From the NCBI RefSeq assembly GCF_030936135.1, contig NC_082595.1, positions 107,859,334 to 107,923,333 of the forward strand: a stretch of 64,000 nucleotides of DNA, read 5' to 3'. The stretch comes from Gavia stellata (lineage: Eukaryota > Chordata > Aves > Gaviiformes > Gaviidae). The notes below the pieces were generated by a model. That model was not told the origin of the DNA and did not search any database. It was given only the letters and a program-made list of their open reading frames with translations. Position 1 is the stretch's first letter, and the number at the start of each line of letters is the position of its first letter. A program made the position numbers and the translations under genes. Below, in pieces: positions 20,700 to 31,817 of this stretch.

Positions 20700-21162
20700 G
20701 TTGAACAATGTAGCACTGTGAATAGGTAGAGTTTGCTTGTCAAGAGAATGATAAGTTGTAGGCCTGGTCAGTAGACTGAGGAAAACTTAAGAAGATTCCA
20801 AGAATGGAATTTTGCAACTAAGCTGAGCATGCGCAAAGATTGGGTTCAACTAGAGGACACCATGAGGAAGTCTATGGACAACCACCAGAGGACCTTAGAC
20901 GACCACCTGTGTACCTGGAGGCTCATGCGTCACGAGCATTTACATATATTAATGAGTTCTCGGAAATTGTATGACTATGTTAATTGTTTCTTGGAAATAT
21001 GATGAATATGTATACTTTGATTGTATATAACTTTTGTAGCAGCGAAGCTAAGCACGCACACCAGGTGGAGTGATTCCCTGTGCGTCCGGCGCTGCAATAA
21101 ACAAGTGCCTGCTCACCTACATACATTGTGTAGATGAGTTTTTATATTACAAATTTGTAACA
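20700..21162 (+). mobile_element. Endogenous-retrovirus LTR (fossil), plus orientation
   Basis: LTR-like layout: a TATA-like box (gtatataac near 21025), a GC-richer segment ending CGCTGCAATAAAC with the polyadenylation signal near 21097, and about 60 bases of U5-like sequence ending TTTGTAACA at 21162. The segment around the AATAAA and the end resembles the LTR at 31314-31817 on the other strand, so both probably belong to one broad avian ERV group. No internal coding region is recognised next to it, so it is likely a solo LTR. The 5' edge is not resolved and the start given is approximate. Confidence 0.55.
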
Positions 21163-22891
21163 GGAGGGCTTGAGGCTGATGGTGGATCCCATGGATGCTG
21201 GAAGATACTTTCTCATCTAAGGCACAGGTGTCTTAGTGGGGCAGCCTGAGCTTCACCATCTTGCTCTGTTCATGTATCTCTACCCTGACCTTGGGAGCAA
21301 ATTGCCTGTGTAAGTGTGTTGCTTAATGCTGTGCTTTATTCAACCCCTAATCTGTCTGCTGAGGACAACAAGAGGCAATTAGTGCTGACTGCTGTCTTGT
21401 GTCTCTGTTAAACAAAGCCTCCTCACTTGGAAACTGGACTAAATGTTTGAAACCTAAACATAGCCTGGAAGGAAGATTCAAGTTATGAGATGCAATAGCC
21501 TTTAGAAAAAAATACATGCTATGCAATCTGTAGAATTAAACAAAATAAGAAAATGGCCAGATTGTCACATTGTATTAAGAATAAGTGAATAGAAGCCTTT
21601 TTCTCTGGGTAACAGATCAGTCAGAGCAGTGATCTTGGAAAGACTCCTTGACTAACTTGTAGTAGAACAACAACAATATGGTTAATATATAGTGCTGACA
21701 TGATAAGTCATCAATGCTAAGACCCTTCAACATTTGTAGGATGCAGGTGCTTTTTATTTCCTTTAAAAACAGGAAAATCAGATTGAGTAACATCTGATTG
21801 TTGTCATACTTGTGATCTGTCTGTTGGATCAGTACCTTTGTAGTAGCCATATAGTGTCTAATAAGCAGACATGGGAGGTGAGGATGGATGGACCACCTAG
21901 CCCCCTGCTACAGGATTTATTGCTCCATCTCTGATCCTGAGAGGTGGCTGCTTAAACATGTTTGTTAGTAGTAAGGTGGATACTTGATGGCTGCCATAAT
22001 TTGTAAGGTATGTTAAGATTTATAATGAACTGCAGCAAAGGGAAATGCTTTTAAGATTAATTGGTGCACATTTAAGAGGTAAAAGAAAGGATGAAGGACG
22101 TGGTACTTCTGAGAAACCTTAGGTTTTGAATTCTTTCTGTAGACTTCTTAAATGAAGATACGCTTTTATTGCTTCTCAGGGGTTTTTTGTTTATTTGGGG
22201 TGGGGGTTTTTTGAATTTTTTTTTTTTGACAGAATATAGCTATGTTGTTTTGGATGGGATAGTTTGGATTTACAGTGAAGGTGGAAAGAAAGAAAAAAAA
22301 AAAAAAACCAAGGCAAGGCAGCTGTTTCACAAATAAGATTTGTGTCTGTCATTCTTGCAGTACTTTCTCAAATGAAGAATTTACCCTGGGGGATGAACTG
22401 TCCAAATCATAGCCTAAAAAGTTAAAGGCTGAATTAACATAGTACAAATTACTTGTTAGTAACCAGTAAGAGAGGTCAGTTGTATCTAGGCTTAAAGAAT
22501 TTGGTGGGAAGAATTTATTTTTACAGTTTCTACCAGCAAAAACTAACATGATTTTTTGGGGCAGACATGAGAAAGCTCTCTTTTTGAACCTATCTGTAAG
22601 TGACCTGCCTGATGTTGCGCAAGAAACCTGGTGTAGAGTAACAAATTAAGCCCAGGATTTTCTGACTCCAACTTGGTCTGCCAAACACCATCCCATCTTG
22701 CTGTTCTCTGCGCAACCATCTATTGAAAAAAAAAAAAAAATTATTCCCAAAACGCTTTCCATAGGAAAATGCTGAAACAGGGCATTTGTGGGATTTACTG
22801 TATTTTATGAAATTAGCAATTTTGCCACTCGGTTCCTCCATGTTATTGCTTTTCTGAGTGACTCTCATTGTTTGTGTTCCCAGCAAGGAAG

Positions 22892-25800
22892 ATGCTGGTG
22901 CTCAACTGCTCCGTGAAGCTGCAGATGCTGGAGAAAACGTTAAGGTGGAGTTTCCCTGAGTTCCTCAAGGTAACACAGTGCTGACCTGTTGTTTTCTGTG
23001 GTATTTCTATTGGTGAATCAGGACGTTTGTCGGGGAATCAAAGCTGTGAGGAGAGGGTTGTGCTTCTTCTGGACTGACTTATATTTGCTGTTTAGATGAC
23101 TACATCTGAGATATGCATTTGGCCCTTCTTACTAACCCAAATCCACATACTTAAGAAAAGAAAGAAGCAAACCGTTCCACCACCTTTCCAAAGTAATTAG
23201 GGTTGCCATAATTAGACAATGGTTTATCTTCATGGTAATATGCCTTACTGATGAGTGTGTAGGTATCAACCTATGTGGTGTGTATGTGTGTTTATGAAAA
23301 ACTAAATGTGTGCTTTCAGCTCCATGTTGCTGGTTCAGCCTCTGGTTTGTAACACAGGTGCCACGTTAGCATGTCTCAAACTGTCTGTCTTCTCTTGGCT
23401 CTTCATCCTGCAGGTTTATGGAGCTGTGATGAACATCAACTGAGGGAACCCCTTCAGGAAGGAAGTGGTGGTGGACTCATGGCCAGACTTCAAAGCTGTT
23501 GTCACTCGGCTGCAGAAGGAGGTAGATTGACTTGGTTTTTATCTGTGTTTCTGAGAGGTGGATTCAATGTGACCGGGGCCTTCCTGTCAGCTTTCTGAGA
23601 GCTTTGCAGATGGGGCTAGCTTTAGCTGGGAATTGTGTAACAGGGGGTAGATGGGAACCATAAAGTGCAATAGGACATCCCAGTGGGTGCCAGGCACAAA
23701 ACCCGCTATAGGGAGTGCTGCTCTTTCCTGAAACATTCTGCCTAGTGATTATAGCATAACCAAACCTATTTATGAAGTAGATGCTCTAACTGATTGTAGT
23801 TATACTGATCGCACCGACTGAAGATTAACTTGCATAGCTTGTGCAGAGACACATTTTTTATCTGCACTCATGCCACTTGACCTAACTTTCCAAGGATTCT
23901 TTGGTCTTTCTATCCTTTGTATAGACAGACAGAAAAAAGAGCCTTAGCGATCTTGTGATGGAGCAGATGTGGCTACAAGGTGAAAGAAGGGTCCTTCTGC
24001 AGTCTTTTGGTCCTTAACAGGCAGTGCTAAAGAGAAGCTGGGAGGGGGCATTGCCTTAACCCCCTCTGTCCACCTTGACAAAGCAGTCTCTGAGTTGCAT
24101 GAATCTGTGGGTGCTTCCTCAACTCCAGGCTAGGAGACAAGCCCCTGTTGGTGTAGGCTCATATGGGATACAATTAAATCCTTGGCATGGTCTCTGGGAC
24201 AACCAGCTCTCCTAGGCCAGCAATGCAGGAGTCGGCACCGGACATGGACAATCCCCAACTGGCAGTCTGGATGTTTCCAACCTGTTTTGGAGACTGAGAG
24301 AGTTTAATAGTATTGACGAGGCCAGGCTGCTATTTCAGCTCTGGGGCAGAGAACAAGCATTGGTACTATTTTGTTTACCAGAAGAGATGCGGTCTAAACA
24401 TGTTGACCTTGGCAACCAAATAACACAGCATGGTTTTTGGGACAACCAGTAGTAGAGGTGAACTTTGAACAATGAATTAGGCAAGAGTTTCAAGAAACTG
24501 CCAGCAGGTTTGGGATACTGTGCCTTTGGTACATGAGGACTTGCTACCATTGCTGCTTTCTGCTAATATGACACTGTGGAAAGCAACAGATATTTCTACT
24601 GTCTTGCTTGAGAGTTGCTACTGAAAATGTCCTAAAAGAAGCCACCCTGAAGCTCAAAACATTTTCTAGATCTGGGACTGCCTTTCAGGGAGTTTTGATT
24701 CCAATGTGAAAGACGGGTGAGTGGGAAGGGGGAGAATTTTTAATTCTTCCATATTTTTTCTCCCCAGAATGAGACGGATGACTTTGACCCTTATACCAAT
24801 GCACATGCAGTTTTCTACAAGGAGTTACAGGCTTACCGGGAGCTACTGGAAAACACAAATGTCATCAACTGGGGTCAAATTTTTCAGATACAAGGTACAG
24901 TCCAGCCTTACTTGCTTTAGAGGAAACAGAATAGATAAAGTCTTCATGGAGTGTAGACCCTGCCATTCTGCTCTGTAGAAAGGTTTTTTTATACTTAAGT
25001 AAAACACAAGATCTAGGATATGACTTTTCTAGCTTTTGAATTTCATCCGTAACATATCCACTGTTACCATTTCAACTTCTGCTTTCAATTAGATGAAGCT
25101 ATTACCTTGTCAGGAAGGCATGTTTATTTATGTTTAATTTTGCTACTGGCCATAGGATCCTGTAGAGAACACATAGACTGAGCTAAGCAGTAGTTAATCA
25201 TAGAATCATAGACTGGTTTAGGTTGGAAAAGACCTTTAAGATCATCAAGTCCAACCATAAACCTAACACTGCTAAGTCCACCACTGAACCATGTCCCTAA
25301 AAGCCTTGTCCACACATCTTTTAAATACCTCTGGGGTTGGTGACTCCACCACTTCCCTGGGCAGCCTGTTCCAGTGTCTGACAACACTTTCAGTGAAGAC
25401 ACTTTTCCTAATATCCAATCTAAACCTCCCCTGGTGCAACTTGAGGCCATTTCCTCTTGTCCTGTCGCTAGTCACTTGGGAGAAGAGACCAACACCCACC
25501 TCTCTGCAACCCCCTTTCAGGGAGTTGTAGAGAGCGATGAGGTCTCCCCTCAGCCTCCTCTTCTCCAGACTGAACAACCCCAGCTCCCTCAGCCGCTCCT
25601 CATCAGACTTGTGCTCCAGACCCCTCACCAGCTTCGTCGCCCTTCTCTGGACACGCTCCAGCACCTCAATGCCCTTCTTGTAGTGAGGGGCCCAAAACTG
25701 AACACAGCATTCGAGGTGCGGCCTCACCAGTGCCGAGTACAGGGGCACGATCCCCTCCCTACTCCTGCTGGCCACACTATTTCTGATACAGGCCAGGATG

Positions 25801-28506
25801 CCGTTGGCCTTCTTGGCCACCTGGGCACACTGCTGGCTCATCTTCAGCCGGCTGTCGACCAACACCCCCAGGTCCTTTTCTGCGGGGCAGCTTTCCAGCC
25901 ACTCGTCCCCAAGCCTGTAGCATTGCACGGGGTTGTTGTGACCCAAGTGCGGGACCCGGCACTTGGCCTTGTTGAACCTCATACAATTGGCCTGGGCCCA
26001 TCCATCCAGCCTGTCCAGATCCCTCTGCAGAGCCTTCCTACCCTCGAGCAGATCAACACTCCCGCCCAATTGGTGTCATCTGCAAACTTGCTGAGGGTGC
26101 ACTCAACCCCCTCATCCAGATCATCAATAAAGATATTAAACAAGACCGGCCCCAAAGCTGAGCCCTGGGGGACTCCGCTTGTGACTGTCCACCAATTGGA
26201 TTTAAGCCCATTCACCACAACTTTCTGGGTCCGGCCATCCAGACAGATTTCACCCAGCAAAGAGTGCGCCCGTTCAAGCCATGAGCAGTCAGTTTCTCCA
26301 GGAGAATGCTGTGGGAAACAGTGTCAAAGGCTTTACTAAAGTCTAGGTAGACTATATCCACAGCCCTTCCCTCATTCACTAAGCAGGTCACCTGGTCATA
26401 GAAGGACATCAGGTTAGCCAGGCAGGACCTGCCTTTCATAAACCCATGCTGACTGGGCCTGATCGCCTGGTTGTCCTGTACATGCCATGTAATGGCACTC
26501 AAGATGATCTGCTCCATAACCTTCCCTGGCACCGAGGTCAGGCTGACAGGTCTGTAGTTCCCCAGATCCTCCTTCTGGCCCTTCCTGAAGATGGGCGTCA
26601 CGTTTGCTGACCTAATGCAGTAATTAGGGGCTTAGTGGGTGCCAGTGTTTGAAAGCTGAACAAGACCTAAGTGGGAAATAATATACACATTTTCAATGGT
26701 GAAGGTGACCAATTAGTAGAAGAACTTGCTTATGGAATAGGTGATTCCTCCATGATTGAAATCCTTGTATTAGGACTGGGTAATTTACTGTGGCTCAAAC
26801 TGAGGGTAGAAGTTAGATGGGGAGGTCACCTGGAGAGAGTGTGTCCTCATTGTTCTGGTGATTGGATTAGCTGAAAAGTGTGGTGCCTTCTGACCTTCAC
26901 GTATGTAAAACTATAGCCAGAGTGTGGAGGGAACCTAGTTAATAATTTTTGAGATTTCAAATGCCTGGTTAGTTCCATTACAGGTGTACTATTGGACTTT
27001 ATTTTCCAAAAAACCCAACTTTCTTTTTAAAGTGCCTTGGTATTTATCTTTGTATACACAGGGCTTCAGGATGGAATATACGAAATATCCAGAACTGTGG
27101 CTTTATCTAAGCAGGTAGATGTGAAAACATCCTCTTCCCAGATGGTTATCCATTCAGACCTGGACACACTGCCAGATGTCAAACTTCAGTATGTCTAAGC
27201 ACTCCATGTCATTTGTTGATGTCATTCCCATAGCAATATATTTCCTGAAAGTACATTTAAATCAAAAATATCAGGAAGACTGCCAGGCTTTCTCTGTGAC
27301 TGTGTCAAAAACCTGACTGAGGAATTACTTGCTGAGGAAGGAATTATCACCTTAAATACTTACCAAGATTTTTCTTTAATCAGTTTATCACACTTGTATT
27401 TTTGTGTTCCAAAATAGTCTCCATCCCCTCCTCTCATCCTGTGTACATGGGATCCACAGGTCTGCTTTCCATCTCCTTTGACTTTCCTGTGTCAAAGCTC
27501 CTTAGATTTGATAGATGGATCTGAGACTCCCGCAATGCTTGTTTTTCACAAGGAGGCTTTACACAGCTGCTTGAAGCCTTCTAAGTTTTCTAACATGCCT
27601 CTGCTGGCAAGATATCTATCTGACATCAGAGCAGAAGAGTGGGGGAACCAAAGGCTCCATTTTTCCTGGAATATATTTCTCCACAGAGGATTAGAAATCC
27701 AGAGAGAATCTTATCAGTCTTGGAGGATGAGGGACTGGAAATCAAATCCTTTCCACTCCCCTATGCCACCTAATATGTCACTGAGGCTCCTTGCCTTCCT
27801 TAACGTATTCTCCATCCTTCCTGTAAGGAATAAGGCACCTCTGGAGTGTGTTGTATGGACTCAGGAGCTTATGTAAACAAAAACCTAAAACAGAGAGGTG
27901 CTGCCCTCTGTAATTATTCTCAAACCTCCAGCCTAATGAACTTAGCTCACTTTGATTCCCCCCTCTGATATAGACCGGGAAATCTATTTGGCTAGAGAAG
28001 ACAGCTTTAAATCTAGTGCGGTTGCTTGGAGAATGAGGCACAGCTTTCTGCCTAATACACTTTCTGTACTGTCTCTTAGGATGAACCCTAAATTAACGTT
28101 GGCTTACCGGGACATCTCCCATGCCAGCCTGCTCAGCAAAACCTGGTCACGGGGAGGCAACCCAAGATGCCAGAAATACCTTGCTAAGCTCGTTTGCTGC
28201 TTCCCCAGTGTCTGTGTCTTGGATGACAATGGGTATCCCCTCTCTTGGAGCCTGACAGACCAGTTTGCCACCGTGATTCATGGTTATACTCTTCCAGAGC
28301 ATCGGAGGAAGGGTTATGGCAGGCTTGTGGCTACCACTTTAGTGAAGAAATTACATAGCTGTGGCTTTCCAGCACAGGGTAATGTCCTGGAGACAAATAT
28401 ACCATCAATAAAATTGCTGAAAAGCATGAATGCCCAATTTCTTCCCTGCTCATTTTTCAGAGTGATTCATACACCTTTTCATTTTTTAGCTAAATCTCAC
28501 TTATAG
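22892..28506 (+). CDS. GLYATL3: Glycine N-acyltransferase-like protein 3, with one in-frame TGA
   Basis: Predicted acyl-CoA:amino acid N-acyltransferase of the GNAT fold; relatives conjugate acyl groups to glycine or glutamine. Its own substrate is not established. Coding exons: 22892-22969, 23414-23521, 24768-24894, 27062-27188 and 28080-28506. The sum is 867 bp, 288 residues plus stop, the length I recall for human GLYATL3. The start [18 protein letters not shown] and YGAVMNIN match the orthologue. The C-terminal exon has [20 protein letters not shown] and YGRLVATTL, the acyl-CoA-binding region. All splice borders are GT/AG and phases agree. The anomaly is codon 36 (23441-23443), which is TGA where human has Arg, consistent with CGA to TGA. 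This exon is 108 bp and could be skipped in frame. Intron 3 carries a 1.4-kb CR1. The locus may be a very young pseudogene, a polymorphic null allele or a sequence error. Confidence 0.92.
25197..26616 (-). mobile_element. CR1 LINE, 5'-truncated, in GLYATL3 intron 3
   Basis: Non-LTR retrotransposon lying antisense to GLYATL3. Its 3' end (left edge) has the CR1 signature GGTTGGAAAAGACCTTTAAG on the plus strand and terminal CATAGAAT repeats. The minus strand encodes the C-terminal part of the reverse transcriptase protein in broken frames: [59 protein letters not shown] and the catalytic FADD box at 26075-26086. Then comes a 265-codon open stretch (26069-25272) ending in the usual [14 protein letters not shown]-type tail. 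Possible target repeats are GCAGTAGTTA at 25187 and GCAGTAATTA at 26617, with one mismatch. It is 1.4 kb of a roughly 4.5-kb element, and no longer autonomous. Confidence 0.93.
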
Positions 28507-30747
28507 CCAAACCTCACAAACCTCTACGTTCAGATCAACTTTTGTGCACTGCAGGAGCACTTTGTTGGAATTTAATAATTTAGGTGAGATCAGAAATCAT
28601 ACAGGAGTTTCCTGTGTAAGCATAGAATTGAAGGTATTAACTGCTCATGACTTCTCTGCTCAGGGAAAACCGCTCATGGCAAATCCAGAAGACTTAGGAA
28701 TGGTTGTAAGTTTAATAGCTTTGTTGTAATTCAACTGTAATTGTACTGCTTCTGACTGAAGAACTATTCCTTCTGTATAATAATTTTCTGGGATATCTAC
28801 AGCAGGATCCTTGGACATATCTAACCCCGTCTGTCTGTCTTGGTGTAAATCCTAAAGCCTCTCCTTTCTTTAACGTGGCCTGAAGACATTAGTATGTGAA
28901 ATTAAGAAGTAGAGAAACCTGCAAGGAGCAGCCTGAATTAAAGAAAAACTTTATAAAGAAGTCTTTTAATGTCTAATACAGAAACAAGTCTGTTTCCTTT
29001 CTACTGTGTGTCTCCTTTATGCTCAAGATAAATCTGTCTATCTTTCATCTACTCATGGTAGAGCTAAACATGCGAAGGCTGGATAAAAAGTCTTGCAGAT
29101 TTTAACTTCAACACATAGGTGTTTTAGCACAAGTCAGGAGGGCTTGCTAGAAGTAATTTCCATCAATTCTATCAGTAAATAACTCCAAATGCTTTGCAAA
29201 TGTTCTTTCTGGGAGTGGAAGTAAGTCTCCCTGTTTTCACACCAGTCTAAACCTCACTTAAAATTTGGCAGACAGCAGCTGTGAGTTATCTACCTTGTCT
29301 CTCAGTCAAGTGTCCAAGTATAGATGCGTATTGGCAGCAACAATGAAGATGCTATCACTGAAGGCCGTGGGAGGAAGTCTTGTATATGCCAAAGCTGATA
29401 AGGCTTTTGCACAGGAGCCCACTAGAACAATGACATGACTAAGAGGTTGTTCCTTGAGCAGCACAGCTATCAAAGACAGGTTGCCTATGATATACAAAAT
29501 ACAACAGGAGCTCTGTTAGGTTGGCTGAAGGCAATCAGTGCCCTAGGGTACCCTTCCTGATCTGCAGCTGCTGATCCAGAAGGTAACAAATCTCCCATAT
29601 GTCACATTTGTTAACTCTGTGCAGGTATCTGCAATGCTGCACGGTGTCTGAAGTGACACTAAAGGCAGGGTTCAATTACTGCTGAACAGACCTAAGTGTT
29701 TAGGTTAACTCAAATCACTGTCCAGGCTCCACTGACTGTATTCAGGAGATCTCCATTGAATACTAGCAATGTAGATGAAACCTCTGCTTACTTGCCTACG
29801 CATGGGCATCTAGTCCAACTTCAGGCATCTTAGAATATTTGAGACACCTTCCTGATGTTCAGAGGCCCAATGGGAGACTAACACTCTTCTGGGCTACTCA
29901 CTGGACATCAGCTGTCATAAAGCATCTCAAACAACACTCAAAATCTAGACAACTGAATTAAGTCACAAGGGCACATATAGACAATTATGGTCAGACATCT
30001 AAATTTACACGTCTGAGTGTGTAGCTGAATCCTGCCAATTGCATGTGCTTTTACCTAACAGCATGTGTCTTGAGGTACTGCCAACACAGTAGTGTGGGAA
30101 GAGCAGCTCTGAAAATTTTTCTTGCTGGAGGTCACCATCCTTTGCTAATCAAGGCAGTTGATTCCAGAGGACATTCATAACTTTTAGTATTTCTGTTGGT
30201 TGCTGGTATAAATTACTAGTCTGGACCACCTCTTCCAGCACCTTGCAGAAGATAGTTTAAAATGGGAGGACTTTTGTTTCACAGAGCCAGTACACTGATT
30301 CTCTTTTACATTTTAAGAATCAATAGACTTTGTTATTTAGTCAGTATTTCTTAGTTTTCCATGTTACAGCATGTAGATTTTCCAGTATATCTCCAGAGAA
30401 AAGCAAAGTGATAATGCAGTGGTGGCCTTCTAGTGATAATTTGCCTTGTGAGCAATTTGTCACTGTTGTGGAGAGTACTTCCACAACAATGCATCAGTGC
30501 CTTCTGCTTATGGCAAAATAGAGCAGTAAGCATCATGCCATGCAAGCTCATCTAAAGAGCCTGGATCTCAGCCTGAGAAGTGTACCAAAATCAGATCGCC
30601 ACTGGAAAATAGAACAGTGGGAGGCTTATTATATTATTGGCATTTAACTTTGACCCAGAGAGGTATTGTACTTTCTGTTACACCTATGTAGGTCCAAAAC
30701 TGTATTTGGATCCATCTGGATTCAAAATCAGATTGGATAAAGCCCTG

Positions 30748-30838
30748 CGCAGTCTGGTCTGACCTCATGACTGACTCTGCATTGACCTCCTGCAGTCCCT
30801 TCCAACGTGAATTATCCTGCAGTCCTGTGAGCCTGTGA
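30748..30838 (+). repeat. Possible old CR1 3' tail
   Basis: GGTCTGACCTCATGACTGAC and TGCAGTCCCTTCCAACGTGA, followed by degenerate CCTGTGAG units, follow the order of CR1 3'-end blocks but with many differences. Probably an old, diverged copy. Confidence 0.4.
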
Positions 30839-31313
30839 ATCGACTGGCATTCCTGTTTTGCACCACAACTTCACCTTTTGGATTTGAATGGGTGTGACTG
30901 GAGGCGGGATGTGGCTATGAAGGGGATGTGTGTCTACAGGTACTGCTTTCTGGTGAATTTGCTGTGCATATCTAGTATTTTGTAGATATCTCCATGCAAA
31001 CATGTACCCAGCACTGCTGGTAAGGTCCCTCACAGACCTGAATTAAATAATTAATGAGGACTATTAAGATTTAGCCTTAAGCTTGTGTTTATCTACTGAA
31101 CTGAAAGGGGCCATGATTGCAGCACCTCACAGGAGTCAGGTCCAGAATAAAAGGAGTCCTATTTCCTTTTGAAAAGGGGATTAACTAAAGCCTGAGTGAG
31201 AGCCAGTTTGGGCAGTCCTGTCTGGCAAAGGAAGGAGAGCAGAAAGGAGGACAGACAGAGGCAGAACAAAGAGTGCAGGTGCTGGAAGGGGACCCTGTAA
31301 AGCTGTGCAGATT

Positions 31314-31817
31314 TGTTACCGAAAATCGTAACCAAGAAAACTCTCCAAACCAAATGATAGTTTAGAAAGCCGACATTGGTTTATTGCAGCGCTGGGTGCA
31401 TGGGGGATCCTTTCTCCTAGCATGCACACCCAGTTGAAATCATGACAGGTATTTAAACAGTTAACAAAGTTAGTTACGCCTTCTGGTCCCACCCCGTAGC
31501 TAACTATTGGTTAGGATCTTTCTTACTTCATCTTAAAGATACAGTTCTCTTTTAATTCACTACGCATGTCCAGAGAGTAGGGGGCTTATTTGGGTTGGGG
31601 GCTTTTCTAGCTAGGAGGTGTGGGTTTTAACAGTATAATGAGGTAGGTCAACCTTAGGGCACCCATTTGGGGCATTTCACTGACTTGGCTGTTTGGCCAA
31701 GTCTCAAGTTTGCATATCGGCCATTATCAGGAGACCCAGAGGCTATATCAGGTGCTAGGTCTACTTTTGTCTCCAGGTAGACAACATTAACATAACCCAA
31801 TAGAGCTAATCGCCACA
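31314..31817 (-). mobile_element. Endogenous-retrovirus solo LTR (fossil), minus orientation
   Basis: Read on the minus strand, it starts TGTGGCGATTAGCTCTATTG at 31817, carries a CGCTGCAATAAACC polyadenylation block and ends TTTTCGGTAACA at 31314. It is about 504 bp with TG...CA ends. The AATAAA/U5 part resembles the LTR ending at 21162. No primer-binding site or coding region is recognised beside it, so it looks like a solo LTR. I could not find matching target duplications. Avian ERV of an ERVL-like type is a guess. Confidence 0.6.

Larger units (their letters stand above)
16311..22891. other. CENPQ 3' UTR and CENPQ-GLYATL3 intergenic stretch
   Basis: After the CENPQ stop the sequence is AT-rich with T- and A-runs. 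ATTAAA near 16838 and AATAAA near 17642 are possible polyadenylation signals; neither is proven. No protein-coding gene is recognised. Listed inside it are a candidate non-coding exon (19839-19961) and a retroviral-type LTR ending at 21162. The last few hundred bases must contain the GLYATL3 promoter or an upstream intron, because its coding exon 1 is preceded by a splice acceptor (ttgtgttcccag, ending 22883). Confidence 0.6.

Noticed and set aside
20808-21156. AATTT direct repeats flanking a TG...CA segment, as LTR borders with target duplication
   Set aside because: The U5 end aligns better with the second LTR if it runs on to GTAACA at 21162. AATTT repeats are likely by chance in such AT-rich sequence.
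25374-26339. A 321-codon open frame on the plus strand
   Set aside because: It is the antisense shadow of the CR1 reverse-transcriptase region on the minus strand and has no family resemblance of its own.
22892-28506. Calling GLYATL3 a plain pseudogene
   Set aside because: Apart from one TGA, all splice sites and the whole frame are intact and the acyl-CoA-binding region is preserved. Error, polymorphism or exon skipping cannot be excluded.
28544-28729. A short open frame after GLYATL3 as an extra exon
   Set aside because: The GLYATL3 frame ends at 28506 at the expected length, and no acceptor or homology supports a further exon.
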